A stretch of 64,000 nt of DNA, taken from Siphonodentalium dalli (Eukaryota; Mollusca; Scaphopoda; Gadilida; Siphonodentaliidae). Positions 32,028-43,399 of this stretch are shown here, piece after piece. Position numbers and translations under genes: made by a program. Below the pieces are notes generated by a model, which had not been told where the DNA came from, ran no database searches, and saw nothing but the letters and a program-made list of their open reading frames with translations. The stretch covers positions 277,847,614-277,911,613 of the forward strand of contig CP136064.1 of the NCBI GenBank assembly GCA_032622095.1, written 5' to 3'. Every line of letters starts with the position of its first letter. Positions within the stretch are counted from its first letter, which is position 1.

Positions 32028-32225
32028 TAATTCGAATTGAATTCGAGTCGTCGGTAGTGCGACGTTTGTTCCAAGGGTAAGTGGTGATATTTTTACAGAT
32101 TTTTATATATTTTGCACATTTACCCACTGTGAGTGTCTTGGGTTCCTTTAAGGCACTAATCGAAGTTAAACAACAAGTCGTGCACTGCTTGTATAATTGA
32201 AGCTGAGTATTCCAGACACACTTTC

Positions 32226-32345
32226 CTGGCAACAATAAACTACCTGCTGTGTGGGTTAGGGTTAATAGAACGTGGGAGTCGATCCTACAGCAAATCAATC
32301 ACATGATCAATCATTCGATTATAGAACGGGGCTAGCCAATCAAAC
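32226..32345. repeat. Dispersed repeat R (copy 2)
   Basis: TCCTGGCAACAATAAACTAC ... GTGGGAGTCGATCCTACAGC ... ATCAATCATTCGATTATAGA. Shares blocks with 29240 and 32950. Confidence 0.65.
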
Positions 32346-32949
32346 TATATTCAGGGTTCCAGACATCAAGTTACGACAACAACAACAGCATAAATATCTG
32401 ATCTTCAAAAACCTCCAATGAATGAGTTTTAACCCTTTGGTGAGTAGAACGTTCCATGGCATACAGTTCGCGAGTGGAATGACATATATGTCGGATCTGG
32501 AAGTGTAATTTTCATGTAGACATGTCTTCAATTAATCATCTGATTTATAAATGAATTGCATAGGAGATATTTTGAATAATATTATGTCCCATTCTATAAG
32601 TGCAATAGATAATGCTTTGTTTTTAATAATATTGAGGAAAAATTGTTGAAAACATATTAACATGGAAAATAGACCCATTTTTAATCCGAAAGAGTATGTT
32701 TGTGTTATTAAAAATTTAACATAACAATTTTTGGTATCCCTCCAAAACATCGAAATGATATGAAATAATTTCATAGAAAATTCAAGATACAAAAAATGGA
32801 AATGTAGTGTTCCTCGATCATTTAGCACATCTTGTTCCAACTATTGTATTTTATAAACTAGAATGTAAATATAACTCAAATAAGTGTCATGAAAATTAGC
32901 CTGGAATCGTGAATATGTACATCTTTAATCCAGAGCATTCCAGACTTTA
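32346..32949. other. AT-rich non-coding DNA
   Basis: The minus-strand ORF 32840-32532 has a biased Phe/Ile composition and no motif, so it is not called. Confidence 0.5.
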
Positions 32950-33085
32950 TTTGTTGCAGAAATTCCTGGCAACAATAAACTACCTGCTGTGGATAATGAG
33001 TTAGAATTAATAAATCGTGGGAGTCGATCCTACAGAAAATCAATCAAGCGATCAATCATTTAATTATAGAACCGGGTTAGCCAGT
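32950..33085. repeat. Dispersed repeat R (copy 3)
   Basis: TTCCTGGCAACAATAAACTA ... GTGGGAGTCGATCCTACAGA ... GATCAATCATTTAATTATAG. Confidence 0.65.
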
Positions 33086-33470
33086 CAAACTTAATGGTGC
33101 CGATTCTGATAAAATTGTTTTGTCACTTAATTAGGTTTCTGTATTCAGCGCTAAGTGTAAGCATCTCTAGGCCGCCAGGAATCTGGTCATTATTGTTCCC
33201 TGGCTGTACTGGAATGACTTAATTAGACCCAAATTCCTACACTGTGCGAAAATCAATACTTGACAAGACAAGTGTAATTTGTGTATTGTCAAGAAATTGG
33301 TTATGGAAACCATTTTAAGATGAAACTGATCTCTTCAATGTCACAAATCACGCACTTCATTTCATTTCTGCATTATTTCTCATTAACTGAGTGTCCTTAT
33401 AAATGTACTTAATGGATAACGTCCATGTTATAGGCCTGCTCAGCATCCATGTCTAGGGCCCAGTGAAGTC

Positions 33471-33722
33471 CAAGCCTTGAAATAGTGTGTCTGTCATTTG
33501 CAGAATGAGGTCCCCAGATGGTGAATTTAGTGATGCTACCTTGCATAGCGGGCTAGCATCACCAAATTCACCCTCTGGGGACCTCATTCTGCTTATACCT
33601 CAGCAGAATGAGGTTCCCAGAGGGTGAATTTGGTGATGCTAGCCCACTATGCGGGGTAGCATCACTAAATTCACCCTCTGGGGACCTCATTCTGCAAATG
33701 ACAGACACTATTTCAAGGCTTG
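33471..33722. mobile_element. hAT-like MITE (H family), 252 bp, TSD GTGAAGTC
   Basis: CAAGCCTTGAAATAGTGTGT ... CACTATTTCAAGGCTTG, flanked by perfect GTGAAGTC at 33463-33470 and 33723-33730. Confidence 0.92.
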
Positions 33723-33881
33723 GTGAAGTCTCATTTGTTTTAAATTCTCAAAAGACACACTTCAATTAATTCCTGCATAACATCTCCTATCATCTTGAGT
33801 GTCCTTGTACCTAATGGATAGCACAATTAATGGCAGAACATGCATCCATGCGATCACTATGCCGGGGCAAGCCTTGAAATA

Positions 33882-34136
33882 CAGTAATGCTCTAAATAAT
33901 CGACTCCTTAAACACAGCAGAATTATGGGTAACTTTTCAGGATTTAGTCGGAGAGCTTTCCGATGAATGGCAACAAGCCATATTTACGACTAAATCCTGA
34001 AAAGTTACCCATAATTCTGCTGTGTTTAGGGGAGAGCTTTCCGATGAATGGCAACAAGCCATATTTACGACTAAATCCTGAAAAGTTACCCATAATTCTG
34101 CTGTGTTTAAGGAGTCGATTACTTAGGGCATTACTG
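33882..34136. mobile_element. T-family MITE with duplicated right arm (three arms)
   Basis: TA, CAGTAATGCTCTAAATAATC and a left arm, then two tandem copies of the right arm. Each begins GAGAGCTTTCCGATGAATGG and runs to AATTCTGCTGTGTTTA. The end is GAGTCGATTACTTAGGGCATTACTG then TA. Both right arms share the private variant CATATTTACGAC, so the duplication is recent. It sits directly after an isolated H-family end (CAAGCCTTGAAA). Confidence 0.85.
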
Positions 34137-34478
34137 TACATGTATGTGTAGAGCATGTATGTGCATCCAAGTCTTTTCAGTCGAGGAAATATTTCTGGCC
34201 TAGGCAATGTTTTACCCCAGGCAAATTTCTGATAATTAACAGCGCTGCGTATCTGGTCGGAACCTCAAATTATAACTTTTATATTTCTCGCTTTTTTTCA
34301 TGTTCCTAACCAGTTCCGGTGATCAAGATAGATCCTCAAATACGTGATTACATTTGTATGGTCATTACAAGCTGTGGAATGACATGTCTATTTATCCTTT
34401 TAGTCAAGGGGAAAGCACAAATACCAAAAATAATTAAATTTAATTACTTTCAAGAATCAAATAATACATGGGTACAGT

Positions 34479-35843
34479 GTGTCAGTCTGAGGGTCCATTT
34501 GCCCGAGGGTCCATTTGCAGGGCTGAATGGTGTCTCACCGCCTACTTCAAATATTCTACTTAATATATAAAGATTCAATAAGTTCAATTTGAAGGAATCT
34601 TTACCTGATGGCTCTGAGGTTTTAAAGAGTTTCTGTTAAGTACACAAAATATACTTATTATTTCCGAATGATTGGTCATTCTTAAAATATGTTTCATATT
34701 ATATCACGTGGGTCGGACAGGAAGACATCACAATTTGTAGCTATGTCCACTCCAGGAAAAGTGCACCCAACTTGCGGTTAGTGTGTCGTGCTGTATAGCC
34801 ATATATGTACATCACTCTAACATTGATCTGGACAATAAAACAAAATATATTTTGTGTCACTTTAATTATCCTTAACTTTATTTCACATTTAACTCTATCT
34901 TATTTAACATTTAACTCTACCTTATTTAACATTTAACTCTACCTTATATATTGTATGGACTTTGTCAATAAACTATCTATCTAATCTGTCTATCTATCAC
35001 ATGTACAAACATGCAAGAGAAACTTTTGGTAAGATTTTGAGAAATTCTACTTTTAGATATTTATCGGGTTGTTGGGGGTCTGAAAAATAGCAAAATAAGT
35101 ATCTGTGGGGCATAACTGTCAGTGTAGCCTGTGTTAAATGCGACATTACTGGTCTGAAGGTTTAATTGTTTCAAAAAACTGAGAAAGTTCACAAAAAAGG
35201 GAGAAATTGGGATACGTAACATGATTTTAGTTTTCAGTCAAGGCCAATTCTATGTTTGCATAGCCCGAATAGTCCTGAATTCTGTCATCTGTCACAAAAT
35301 GGGTCAAATGGAGCATTTTGTGCAAACCAAGGGGCATAAATCAGTGACAAATTGTATGAAGAAGCTAACAGACATGTGTTTACATCTACATGTACCATTT
35401 CTGATGGGACCTATGCCAAAGCATTGATATGAAGTAGAAGACCCCAATATTGCATGAAATTGTGTATTGCAACGTAAGTTCTTACTATGTACCTTTTCAA
35501 CCAGGTTTAATCTATGTAAAGTATAATAACACCCCCTGTGAGCCACCCCCTCTCTATTTCCAACAAGTACGGTAGAACCACAAACTAATGAAAGATAGCC
35601 AACATCTGCCTAATGCATGCACTCCATCCCCACTAATATGAAATGACGTTAAATCATATTTAATATGCAGCTATTGCCCACTGATCCACCACCTCCCTCC
35701 ACCCCCACCCCTCCCCTGAGATACCATCAGCAAGTACGTTAGTACCACAATCTGTTGAAAAATAGCCAACATCTGCCTATAATACCTTGAGGAATGCGTT
35801 CCCACTAATATCGCGGAATGTCGCTTCCAATCACAAATAGAGC
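34479..35843 (+). repeat. 1.3-kb tandem unit 1 (A type)
   Basis: Runs from GTGTCAGTCTGAGGGTCC to CCAATCACAAATAGAGC. Order of landmarks: AAAGAGTTTCTG, GTGCACCCAACT, TTGTCAATAAACTATCTATC, ACGTAACATGATTTTAG, CCCCCTGTGAGCCACC, CACCTCCCTCCA. The A type carries CACAAAATGGGTCAAATGGA. It has neither the TTAA element (site intact: GAGGTTTTAAAGAG) nor the H MITE (site intact: GGATACGTAACATG). No protein is encoded. Confidence 0.85.
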
Positions 35844-37431
35844 GTGTCAGTCTGAGGGTTTGTTAGCCCGAGGGTCCAGTTGCAGGTGTCTCACCGCCTA
35901 CTTCAAATATTCTACTTAATATATAAAGACGCAATAAGTTCAATTTGAAGGATTTTTTTCTGATGGCTGTGAGGTTTAAAGAGTTTCTGTAAAGTACACA
36001 AAATATACTTATTATTTCCGAATGATTGGTCATTTTAAAATATGTTTCATATTATATCATGTGGGGTGGACAGGAAGACAACATAATTTGTAGCTATGTC
36101 CACTCCAGGCAAAGTGCACCCAACTCGCGGTTAGTGTGTCGTGTAATGAGTTGTATAGCCATACATGTACATAACACTAACCCTGATCAGGACAATTAAA
36201 CAAAATATCTATTGTGTCACTTTAATTATCCATAACTTTATTTCATATTTAACTGTACCTTAGTATTAATGTTTGCACTTTGTCAATAAACTATCTGTCT
36301 ATCACATGTACCAACATTCAAGTGAAATTTTTCGGTTAGAATTTGAGAAGATCTACTTTTTTATATTTATCGGGTTGTTGGGGGTCTGAAAAATATAAAA
36401 ATAAGTATCTGAGGGCATAACTGCCAGTGTAGCCTGTGTTAAATGTGACATCACTGGTCTGAAGGTTTAATTGTTTTACAAAACTGAGAAAGTTCACGAA
36501 AAAGGGAGTAATTTGGATACGTAAACAAGCCTTGAAATAGGGTGTCTTGTCATTTGCAGAATGAGGTCCTCAGAGGGTGAATTTAGTGATGCTACCCTGC
36601 ATAGCGGGCTAGCATCACCAAATTCACCCTCTGGGAACCTCATTCTGCTGAGGTGTTAAGCAGAATGAGGTCCCCAAAGGGTGAATTTGGTGATGCTAGC
36701 CCGCTATGCGGGGTAGCATCACTAAATTCACCCTCTGGGGACCTCATTCTGCAAATGACAGGCTCACTATTTCAAGGCTTGTACGTAAAATGATTTTCGT
36801 ATTCAGTCAAAGCCAACTCTGTGTGTTTGCTTGGCCCGATTTCTCTCCCCTGAATTCTGTCATCTGCGCCTGCAAGACAATTTCGTGCAAACCAAGGGGC
36901 ATGAATCAGTGACAAATTGTACGAAGAAGCTAACAGACATGTGTGTTTACACATACCATTTCTATCGAAAATAAAAAATTGCTTGATGGGACCTATATGC
37001 CAAAACATTGATATGAAGTAGAGTACCCCAAAAATGCTGGAAATTGTGTATTGCAACATCAGTTCTTGCTATGTACCTTTTCAACCAAGTTTAATGAAAC
37101 GTAAATTATAATGACACCCCCTGTGAGCCACCCCCTCTCTATATCCAACAAGTACAGTAGAACCACAAACTAATGAAAGATAGCCAACCTCTGCCTATAA
37201 TGCATTGCACTCCATCAACACTAATATCATGAAATGACGTTGATCAAATTTAATATGCAGCTACTGCCCACTGATCCACCACCTCCCTCCACCCCCACCC
37301 CTCCCCTGAGATACCATCAGCAAGTACGTTAGTACCACAATCTGTTGAAAAATAGCCAACATCTGCCTAATGCCTTAAGGCATGCATTCCCGCTAATATC
37401 GCGGAATGTTGTTTCCCAATCACAAATAGAG
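35844..37431 (+). repeat. 1.3-kb tandem unit 2 (B type) with H MITE
   Basis: Same landmarks as unit 1. The B type lacks the CACAAAATGGGTCAAATGGA phrase (CATCTGCGCCTGCAAGACAA instead). The TTAA site is empty (GTGAGGTTTAAAGAGTTTC). The H MITE 36526-36781 is inserted at TACGTAAA. Confidence 0.85.
36526..36781. mobile_element. hAT-like MITE (H family), 256 bp, TSD TACGTAAA
   Basis: CAAGCCTTGAAATAGGGTGT ... CACTATTTCAAGGCTTG with perfect TACGTAAA at 36518-36525 and 36782-36789. Tandem unit 5 has the uninterrupted site GGATACGTAAAATG at ~42086, a true empty site. Confidence 0.95.
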
Positions 37432-37807
37432 CCGGTTACATTGATCTGCAGCAACTAAAAGGAAGCTCTGCATGTTGTTAGTGCGTGCAAAGAATAATCT
37501 TAAACTTCATTTTTTAAGACATTTTGTTCCAATGAGTTGCGTGCATTTCTTAATAAAAATTATGGGGTTCCATACAATTTGAATTAGTATCCTGTTGCAT
37601 TGCTTTCAGCGTGAGTGGCTCCGTCAATATTCGATTGAAGAAATGGGAAGACGGGCTCAAAATGGTCTGATGGTCTTATGCAACTTGAAGCTAATCAGTT
37701 AAAGTGAATTAGTTTATATATAATTTGTGTTATACCTACTTATGTTTTTTTGAGTCAATGACATAACATCAGATATTATTATCCCCCCACTTGATGATTG
37801 AATTATG
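37432..37807 (+). repeat. Array tail segment, copy 1
   Basis: GCCGGTTACATTGATCTGCA ... TTGATGATTGAATTATG, almost identical to 42723-43105. A block larger than the 1.3-kb unit was therefore duplicated. Contains no gene. Confidence 0.85.
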
Positions 37808-37809
37808 TA

Positions 37810-37950
37810 CAGTAATGCCCTAAATAATCGATTCCTTAACCACAGCAGAATTGTGGGTAATTTTTCAGGATTTAGTCGGAAATATGGCTTTCTGATGAAT
37901 GGCAACAGGCCATATTCCGACTAAATCCTGAAAAATTACCCATAATTCTG
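37810..37950. mobile_element. T-family MITE cut by a duplication breakpoint
   Basis: TA, CAGTAATGCCCTAAATAATC, loop region shortened to GGCTTTCTGATGAATGG, right arm to CCCATAATTCTG. It then jumps into the tandem unit (CAAAGTGCACCCAACTT). The equivalent copy at 43108-43285 is complete, so the junction at ~37950 is a rearrangement breakpoint. Confidence 0.85.
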
Positions 37951-39021
37951 CAAAGTGCACCCAACTTGTGGTTAATGTGTCGTGCTGTATAGCCATACAT
38001 GTACATCACTCTAACATTGATCTGGACAATAAAACAAAATATATTTTGTGTCACTTTAATTATCCTTAACTTTATTTCACATTTAACTCTACCTTATTTA
38101 ACATTTAACTCTACCTTATATATTGTATGGACTTTGTCAATAAACTATCTATCTAGCTCTCTATCTATCTAATCTGTCTATCTATCGCATGTACCAACAT
38201 TCAAGAGAAACTTTTGGTAAGATTTTGAGAAAATCTACTTTTAGATATTTATTGGGTTCTAGGGGGTCTGAAAATAGAAAAATAAGTATCTGTGGGGCAT
38301 AACTGCCAGTGCAGCCTGTGTTAAATGCGACATCACTGGTCTGAAGGTTTAATTGTTTCAAAAAACTGAGAAAGTTCACAAAAAAGGGAGAAATTGGGAT
38401 ACGTAACATGATTTTAGTTTTCAGTCAAGGCCAATTCTATGTTTGCATAGCCCGAATAGTCCTGAATTCTGTCATCTGTCACAAAATGGGTCAAATGGAG
38501 CATTTTGTGCAAACCAAGGGGCATAAATCAGTGACAAATTGTATGAAGAAGCTAACAGACATGTGTTTACACCTACCATTTCTGATGGGACCTATGCCAA
38601 AGCATTGATATGAAGTAGAAGACCCCAATATTGCATGAAATTGTGTATTGCAACGTAAGTTCTTACTATGTACCTTTTCAAGCAGGTTTAATCAATGTAA
38701 AGTATAATAACACCCCCTGTGAGCCACCCCCTCTCTATTTCCAACAAGTACGGTAGAACCACAAACTAATGAAAGATAGCCAACCTCTGCCTAATGCATG
38801 CACTCCATCCCCACTAATATGAAATGACGTTAAATCATATTTAATATGCAGCTATTGCCCACTGATCCACCACCTCCCTCCACCACCCCTCCCCTGAGAT
38901 ACCATCAGCAAGTACGTTAGTACCACAATCTGTTGAAAAATAGCCAACATCTGCCTATAATACCTTGAGGCATGCGTTCCCGCTAATATCGCGGAATGTC
39001 GCTTCCAATCACAAATAGAGC
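37951..39021 (+). repeat. 1.3-kb tandem unit 3 (A type, 5'-truncated)
   Basis: Begins inside the unit at GTGCACCCAACTTGTGG and otherwise closely matches unit 1, including the A-type phrase and an empty H site (GGATACGTAACATG). Confidence 0.85.
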
Positions 39022-39157
39022 GTGTCAGTCTGAGGGTTTGTTAGCCCGAGGGTCCAGTTGTAGGTGTCTCACCGCCTACTTCAAATATTCTACTTAATAT
39101 ATAAAGACGCAATAAGTTCAATTTGAAGGATTTTTTTCTGATGGCTGTGAGGCTTAA

Positions 39158-39549
39158 CCCTTTACCCAACAGAAGGGCCCTGTGCCAATGCATTCTCTTA
39201 TATATGCGAGTCGACCATAGGTTGCCTCGCATATATAAGAGAATGCATTGGCTTAATACATTAAAAATTATAAAATTGTTAAAGAATGTAAGAAAAAATG
39301 TTAAAAAGTGTTAAAAAAAGATTTTTTTTAGGCCAATGCATTCTCTTATCTATGCGAGGCGACCTATGGTCGACTCGCATATATAACAGAATGCATTGGC
39401 ACAGGGCATAACTGTAACTATCACAATGTGGTCAAGGAGCCGGTTCCAATGATATCCATATTTGTATGGTTCTATTGAGACAGACCGAAGATATTTTAGG
39501 CTGTTGAAGCTTTATTTGGCCGGTTTTGGCCGGTTTGTTGGGTAAAGGG
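39158..39549. mobile_element. TTAA MITE, family P2, 392 bp
   Basis: GAGGC|TTAA|CCCTTTACCCAACAGAAGGG ... TTTGTTGGGTAAAGGG|TTAA|AGAGTTTC. Units 1 and 2 keep a single TTAA at this point, which proves the TTAA target duplication. Contains two opposed hairpin cores. Confidence 0.95.
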
Positions 39550-40106
39550 TTAAAGAGTTTCTGTAAAGTACACAAAATATACTTATTATTTCCGAATGAT
39601 TGGTCATTCTTAAAATATGTTTCATATTATATCACGTGGGGTGGACAGGAAGACAACATAATTTGTAGCTATGTCCACTCCAGGCAAAGTGCACCCAACT
39701 CGCGGTTAGTGTGTCGTGTAATGAGTTGTATAGCCATACATGTACATAACACTAACCCTGATCAGGACAATTAAACAAAATATCTATTGTGTCACTTTAA
39801 TTATCCATAACTTTATTTCATATTTAACTGTACCTTAGTATTAATGTTTGCACTTTGTCAATAAACTATCTATCTATCTGTCTATCACATGTACCAACAT
39901 TCAAGTGAAATTTTTCGGTTAGAATTTGAGATCTACTTTTTTATATTTATCGGGTTGTTGGGGGTCTGAAAAATATAAAAATAAGTATCTGAGGGGCATA
40001 ACTGACGGTGTAGCATGTGTTAAATGTGACATTACTGGTCTGAAGGTTTAATTGTTTTACAAAACTGAGAAAGTTCACGAAAAAGGGAGTAATTTGGATA
40101 CGTAAA

Positions 40107-40362
40107 CAAGCCTTGAAATAGGGTGTCTTGTCATTTGCAGAATGAGGTCCTCAGAGGGTGAATTTAGTGATGCTACCCTGCATAGTGGGCTAGCATCACC
40201 AAATTCACCCTCTGGGAACCTCATTCTGCTGAGGTGTTAAGCAGAATGAGGTCCCCAAAGGGTGAATTTGGTGATGCTAGCCCGCTATGCGGGGTAGCAT
40301 CACTAAATTCACCCTCTGGGAACCTCATTCTGCAAATAACAGGCTCACTATTTCAAGGCTTG
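40107..40362. mobile_element. hAT-like MITE (H family), 256 bp, TSD TACGTAAA
   Basis: Same insertion site and duplication (40099-40106, 40363-40370) as 36526-36781, so it is a paralogue by segmental duplication and not an independent insertion. Confidence 0.95.
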
Positions 40363-41007
40363 TACGTAAAATGATTTTCGTATTCAGTCAAAGCCAACTC
40401 TGTGTGTTTGCTTCGCCCGATGTCTCTTTCCTGAATTCTGTCATCTGTGCTTGCAAGACAATTTTGTGCAAACCAAGGGGCATAAATCAGTGATAAATTG
40501 TACGAAGAAGCTAACAGACATGTGTTTACACATACCATTTCTATCGAAAATAAAAAAATTGCTTGATGGGACCTATATGCCAAAACATTGATATGAAGTA
40601 GAGTACCCCAAAAATACTGGAAATTGTGTATTGCAACATCAGTTCTTACTATGTACCTTTTCAACCAAGTTTAATGAAACGTAAATTATAATGACACCCC
40701 CTGTGAGCACCCTCTCTCTATATCCAACAAGTACAGTAGAACCACAAACTAATGAAAGATAGCCAACCCCTGCCTAATGCATGCACTCCATCAACACTAA
40801 TATCATGAAATGACGTTGATCAAATTTAATATGCAGCTACTGCCAACTGATCCACCACCTCCCTCCACCCCCACCCCTCCCCTGAGATACCATCAGCAAG
40901 TACGTTAGTACCACAATCTGTTGAAAAATAGCCAACATCTGCCTAATACCTTGAGGCATGCGTTCCCGCTAATATTGCTGAATGTCGCTTCCAATCACAA
41001 ATAGAGC

Positions 41008-42722
41008 GTGTCAGTCTGAGGGTTTGTTAGCCCGAGGGTCCAGTTGTAGGTGTCTCACCACCTAATTCAAATATTCTACTTAATATATAAAGACGCAAGA
41101 AGTTCAATTTGAAGGAATTTTTTCTGATGGCTGTGAGGCTTAACCCTTTACCCAACAGAAGGGCCCTGTGCCAATGCATTCTCTTATATATGCAAGTCGA
41201 CCATAGGTCGCCTCGCATATATAAGAGAATGCATTGGCTTAACACATTAAAAATTATAAAATTGTTAAAGAATGTAAGAAAAAATGGTAAAAAGTGTTAA
41301 AAAAAAGATTTTTTTAGGCCAATGCATTCTCTTATCTATGCGAGGCGACCTATGGTCGACTCGCATATATAAGAGAATGCATTGGCACAGGGCATAACTG
41401 TAACTATCACAATGTGGTCAAGGAGCCGTTTCCAATGATATCCATATTTGTATGGTTTTATTGAGACAGACCCAAGATAATTTAGGCTGTTGAAGCTTTA
41501 TTTGAGCGGTTTTGGCCGGTTTGTTGGGTAAAGGGTTAAAGAGTTTCTGTAAAGTACACAAAATATACTTATTATTTCCGAATGATTGGTCATTCTTAAA
41601 ATATGTTTCATATTATATCACGTGGGGTGGACAGGAAGACAACATAATTTGTAGCTATGTCCACTCCAGGCAAAGTGCACCCAACTCGCGGTTAGTGTGT
41701 CGTGTAATGAGTTGTATAGACATACATGTACATAACACTAACCCTGATCAAGACAATTAAACAAAATATCTATTGTGTCACTTTAATTATCCATAACTTT
41801 ATTTCATATTTAACTGTACCTTAGTATTAATGTTTGCACTTTGTCAATAAACTATCTATCTATCTGTCTATCACATGTACCAACATTCAAGTGAAATTTT
41901 TCGGTTAGAATTTGAGAAGATCTACTTTTTGATATTTATCGGGTTGTTGGGGTTCTGAAAATATAAAAATAAGTATCTGAGGGGCATAACTGACGGTGTA
42001 GCATGTGTTAAATGTGACATCACTGGTCTGAAGGTTTAATTATTTTACAAAACTGAGAAAGTTCACGAAAAAGGGAGTAATTTGGATACGTAAAATGATT
42101 TTTGTATTCAGTCAAGGCCAACTCTGTGTGTTTTCTTGGCCCGATTTCTCTCCCCTGAATTCTGTCATCTGCGCCTGCAAGACAATTTTGTGCAAACCAA
42201 GGGGCATCAATCAGTGACAAATTGTACGAAGAACCTAACAGACATGTGTTTACACCTACCATTTCTATCGTAAATAAAAAATTGCTTGATGGGACCTATG
42301 CCAAAACATTGATATGAAGTAGAGTACCCCAAAAATGCTGGAAATTGTGTATTGCAACATCAGTTCTTACTATGTACCTTTTCAACCAAGTTTAATGAAA
42401 CGTAAATTATAATGACACCCCCTGTGAGCCACCCTCTCTCTATATCCAACAAGTACGGTAGAACCACAAACTAATGAAAGATAGCCAACCTCTGCCTAAT
42501 GCATGCACTCCATCAACACTAATATCATGAAATGACGTTGATCAAATTTAATATGCAGCTACTGCCAACTGATCCACCACCTCCCTCCACCCCTCCCCTG
42601 AGATACCATCAGCAAGTACGTTAGTACCACAATCTGTTGAAAAATAGCCAACATCTGCCTAATGCCTTAAGGCATGCATTCCCGCTAATATCGCGGAATG
42701 TTGTTTCCCAATCACAAATAGA
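41008..42722 (+). repeat. 1.3-kb tandem unit 5 (B type) with TTAA MITE only
   Basis: Carries the P2 element 41144-41535. The H site is empty (GGATACGTAAAATGATTTTTG). It ends in the same tail as unit 2. Confidence 0.88.
41144..41535. mobile_element. TTAA MITE, family P2, 392 bp
   Basis: TTAA (41140-41143), CCCTTTACCCAACAGAAGGG ... GTTGGGTAAAGGG, TTAA (41536-41539). Paralogue of 39158-39549 at the same site. Confidence 0.93.
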
Positions 42723-43107
42723 GCCGGTTACATTGATCTGCAGCAACTAAAAGGAAGCTCTGCATGTTGTTAGTGCGTGCAAAGAATAATCTTAAACTTC
42801 ATTTTTTAAGACATTTTGTTCCAATGAGTTGCCTGCATTTCTTAATAAAAATTAATGGGGTTCCATACAATTTGAATTAGTATCCTGTTGCATTGCTTTC
42901 AGCGTGAGTGGCTCCGTCAATATTCGATTGAAGAAATGGGAAGACGGGCTCAAAATGGTCTGATGGTCTTATGCAACTTGAAGCTAATCAGTTAAAGTGA
43001 ATTAGTTTATATATAATTTGTGTTATACTGTACCTACTTATGTTTTTTTGAGTCAATGACATAACATCAGATATTATTATCCCCCCACTTGATGATTGAA
43101 TTATGTA
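42723..43107 (+). repeat. Array tail segment, copy 2
   Basis: Near-identical to 37432-37807, followed by a complete T-family MITE. Confidence 0.85.
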
Positions 43108-43285
43108 CAGTGATGCCCTAAATAATCGACTCCTTAACCACAGCATAATTGTGGGTAATTTTTCAGGATTTAGTCGGAAATATGGCTTTCTGATGAATGG
43201 CAACAAGCCATATTTCCGACTAAATCCTGAAAAATTACCCATAATTCTGCTGTGGTTAAGGAGTCGATTATTTAAGGCATTGCTG
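43108..43285. mobile_element. T-family MITE, complete
   Basis: TA, CAGTGATGCCCTAAATAATC, short loop TTTCTGATGAATGG, right end AAGGCATTGCTG, TA. It shares the shortened loop with 37810-37950. Confidence 0.85.
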
Positions 43286-43399
43286 TAATTGCATGCATGC
43301 AGTGCATCCATCCATCCATACAGATATCTCAACTACTGTCTGACAGAACTCAATAACATTTGGCAGGAATTTTTATCATCTGAGACTTCTAAAGACAAA

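Larger units (their letters stand above)
29760..32077. mobile_element. 2.3-kb TIR element containing a LINE fragment
   Basis: The ends CCCATCGGAACAAACATCGC and its inverse GCGACGTTTGTTCCAAGGG continue through ACTACCGACGACTC. TA is present on both sides (29758-29759, 32078-32079), and the surrounding 65-bp array is cleanly split. Subterminal hairpins (ATTTGAATTTGAGTCGAC) recur at ~29805 and ~30060. No transposase is recognised; a minus-strand LINE fragment occupies 30112-31205. The superfamily is unknown. A TA duplication would fit Tc1/mariner or a related group. Confidence 0.65.
39022..41007 (+). repeat. 1.3-kb tandem unit 4 (B type) with TTAA MITE and H MITE
   Basis: Starts GTGTCAGTCTGAGGGTTTGT. 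It carries the P2 element 39158-39549 at the AAAGAGTTTC site and the H MITE 40107-40362 at the TACGTAAA site. It is the only unit with both insertions. Confidence 0.88.

Noticed and set aside
37600-37680. Acceptor-like GCATTGCTTTCAG followed by an open frame (RVSGSVNIRLKKWEDGLK)
   Set aside because: Present identically in both array tails (37600, 42890), short, with no donor or domain; part of a duplicated repeat.
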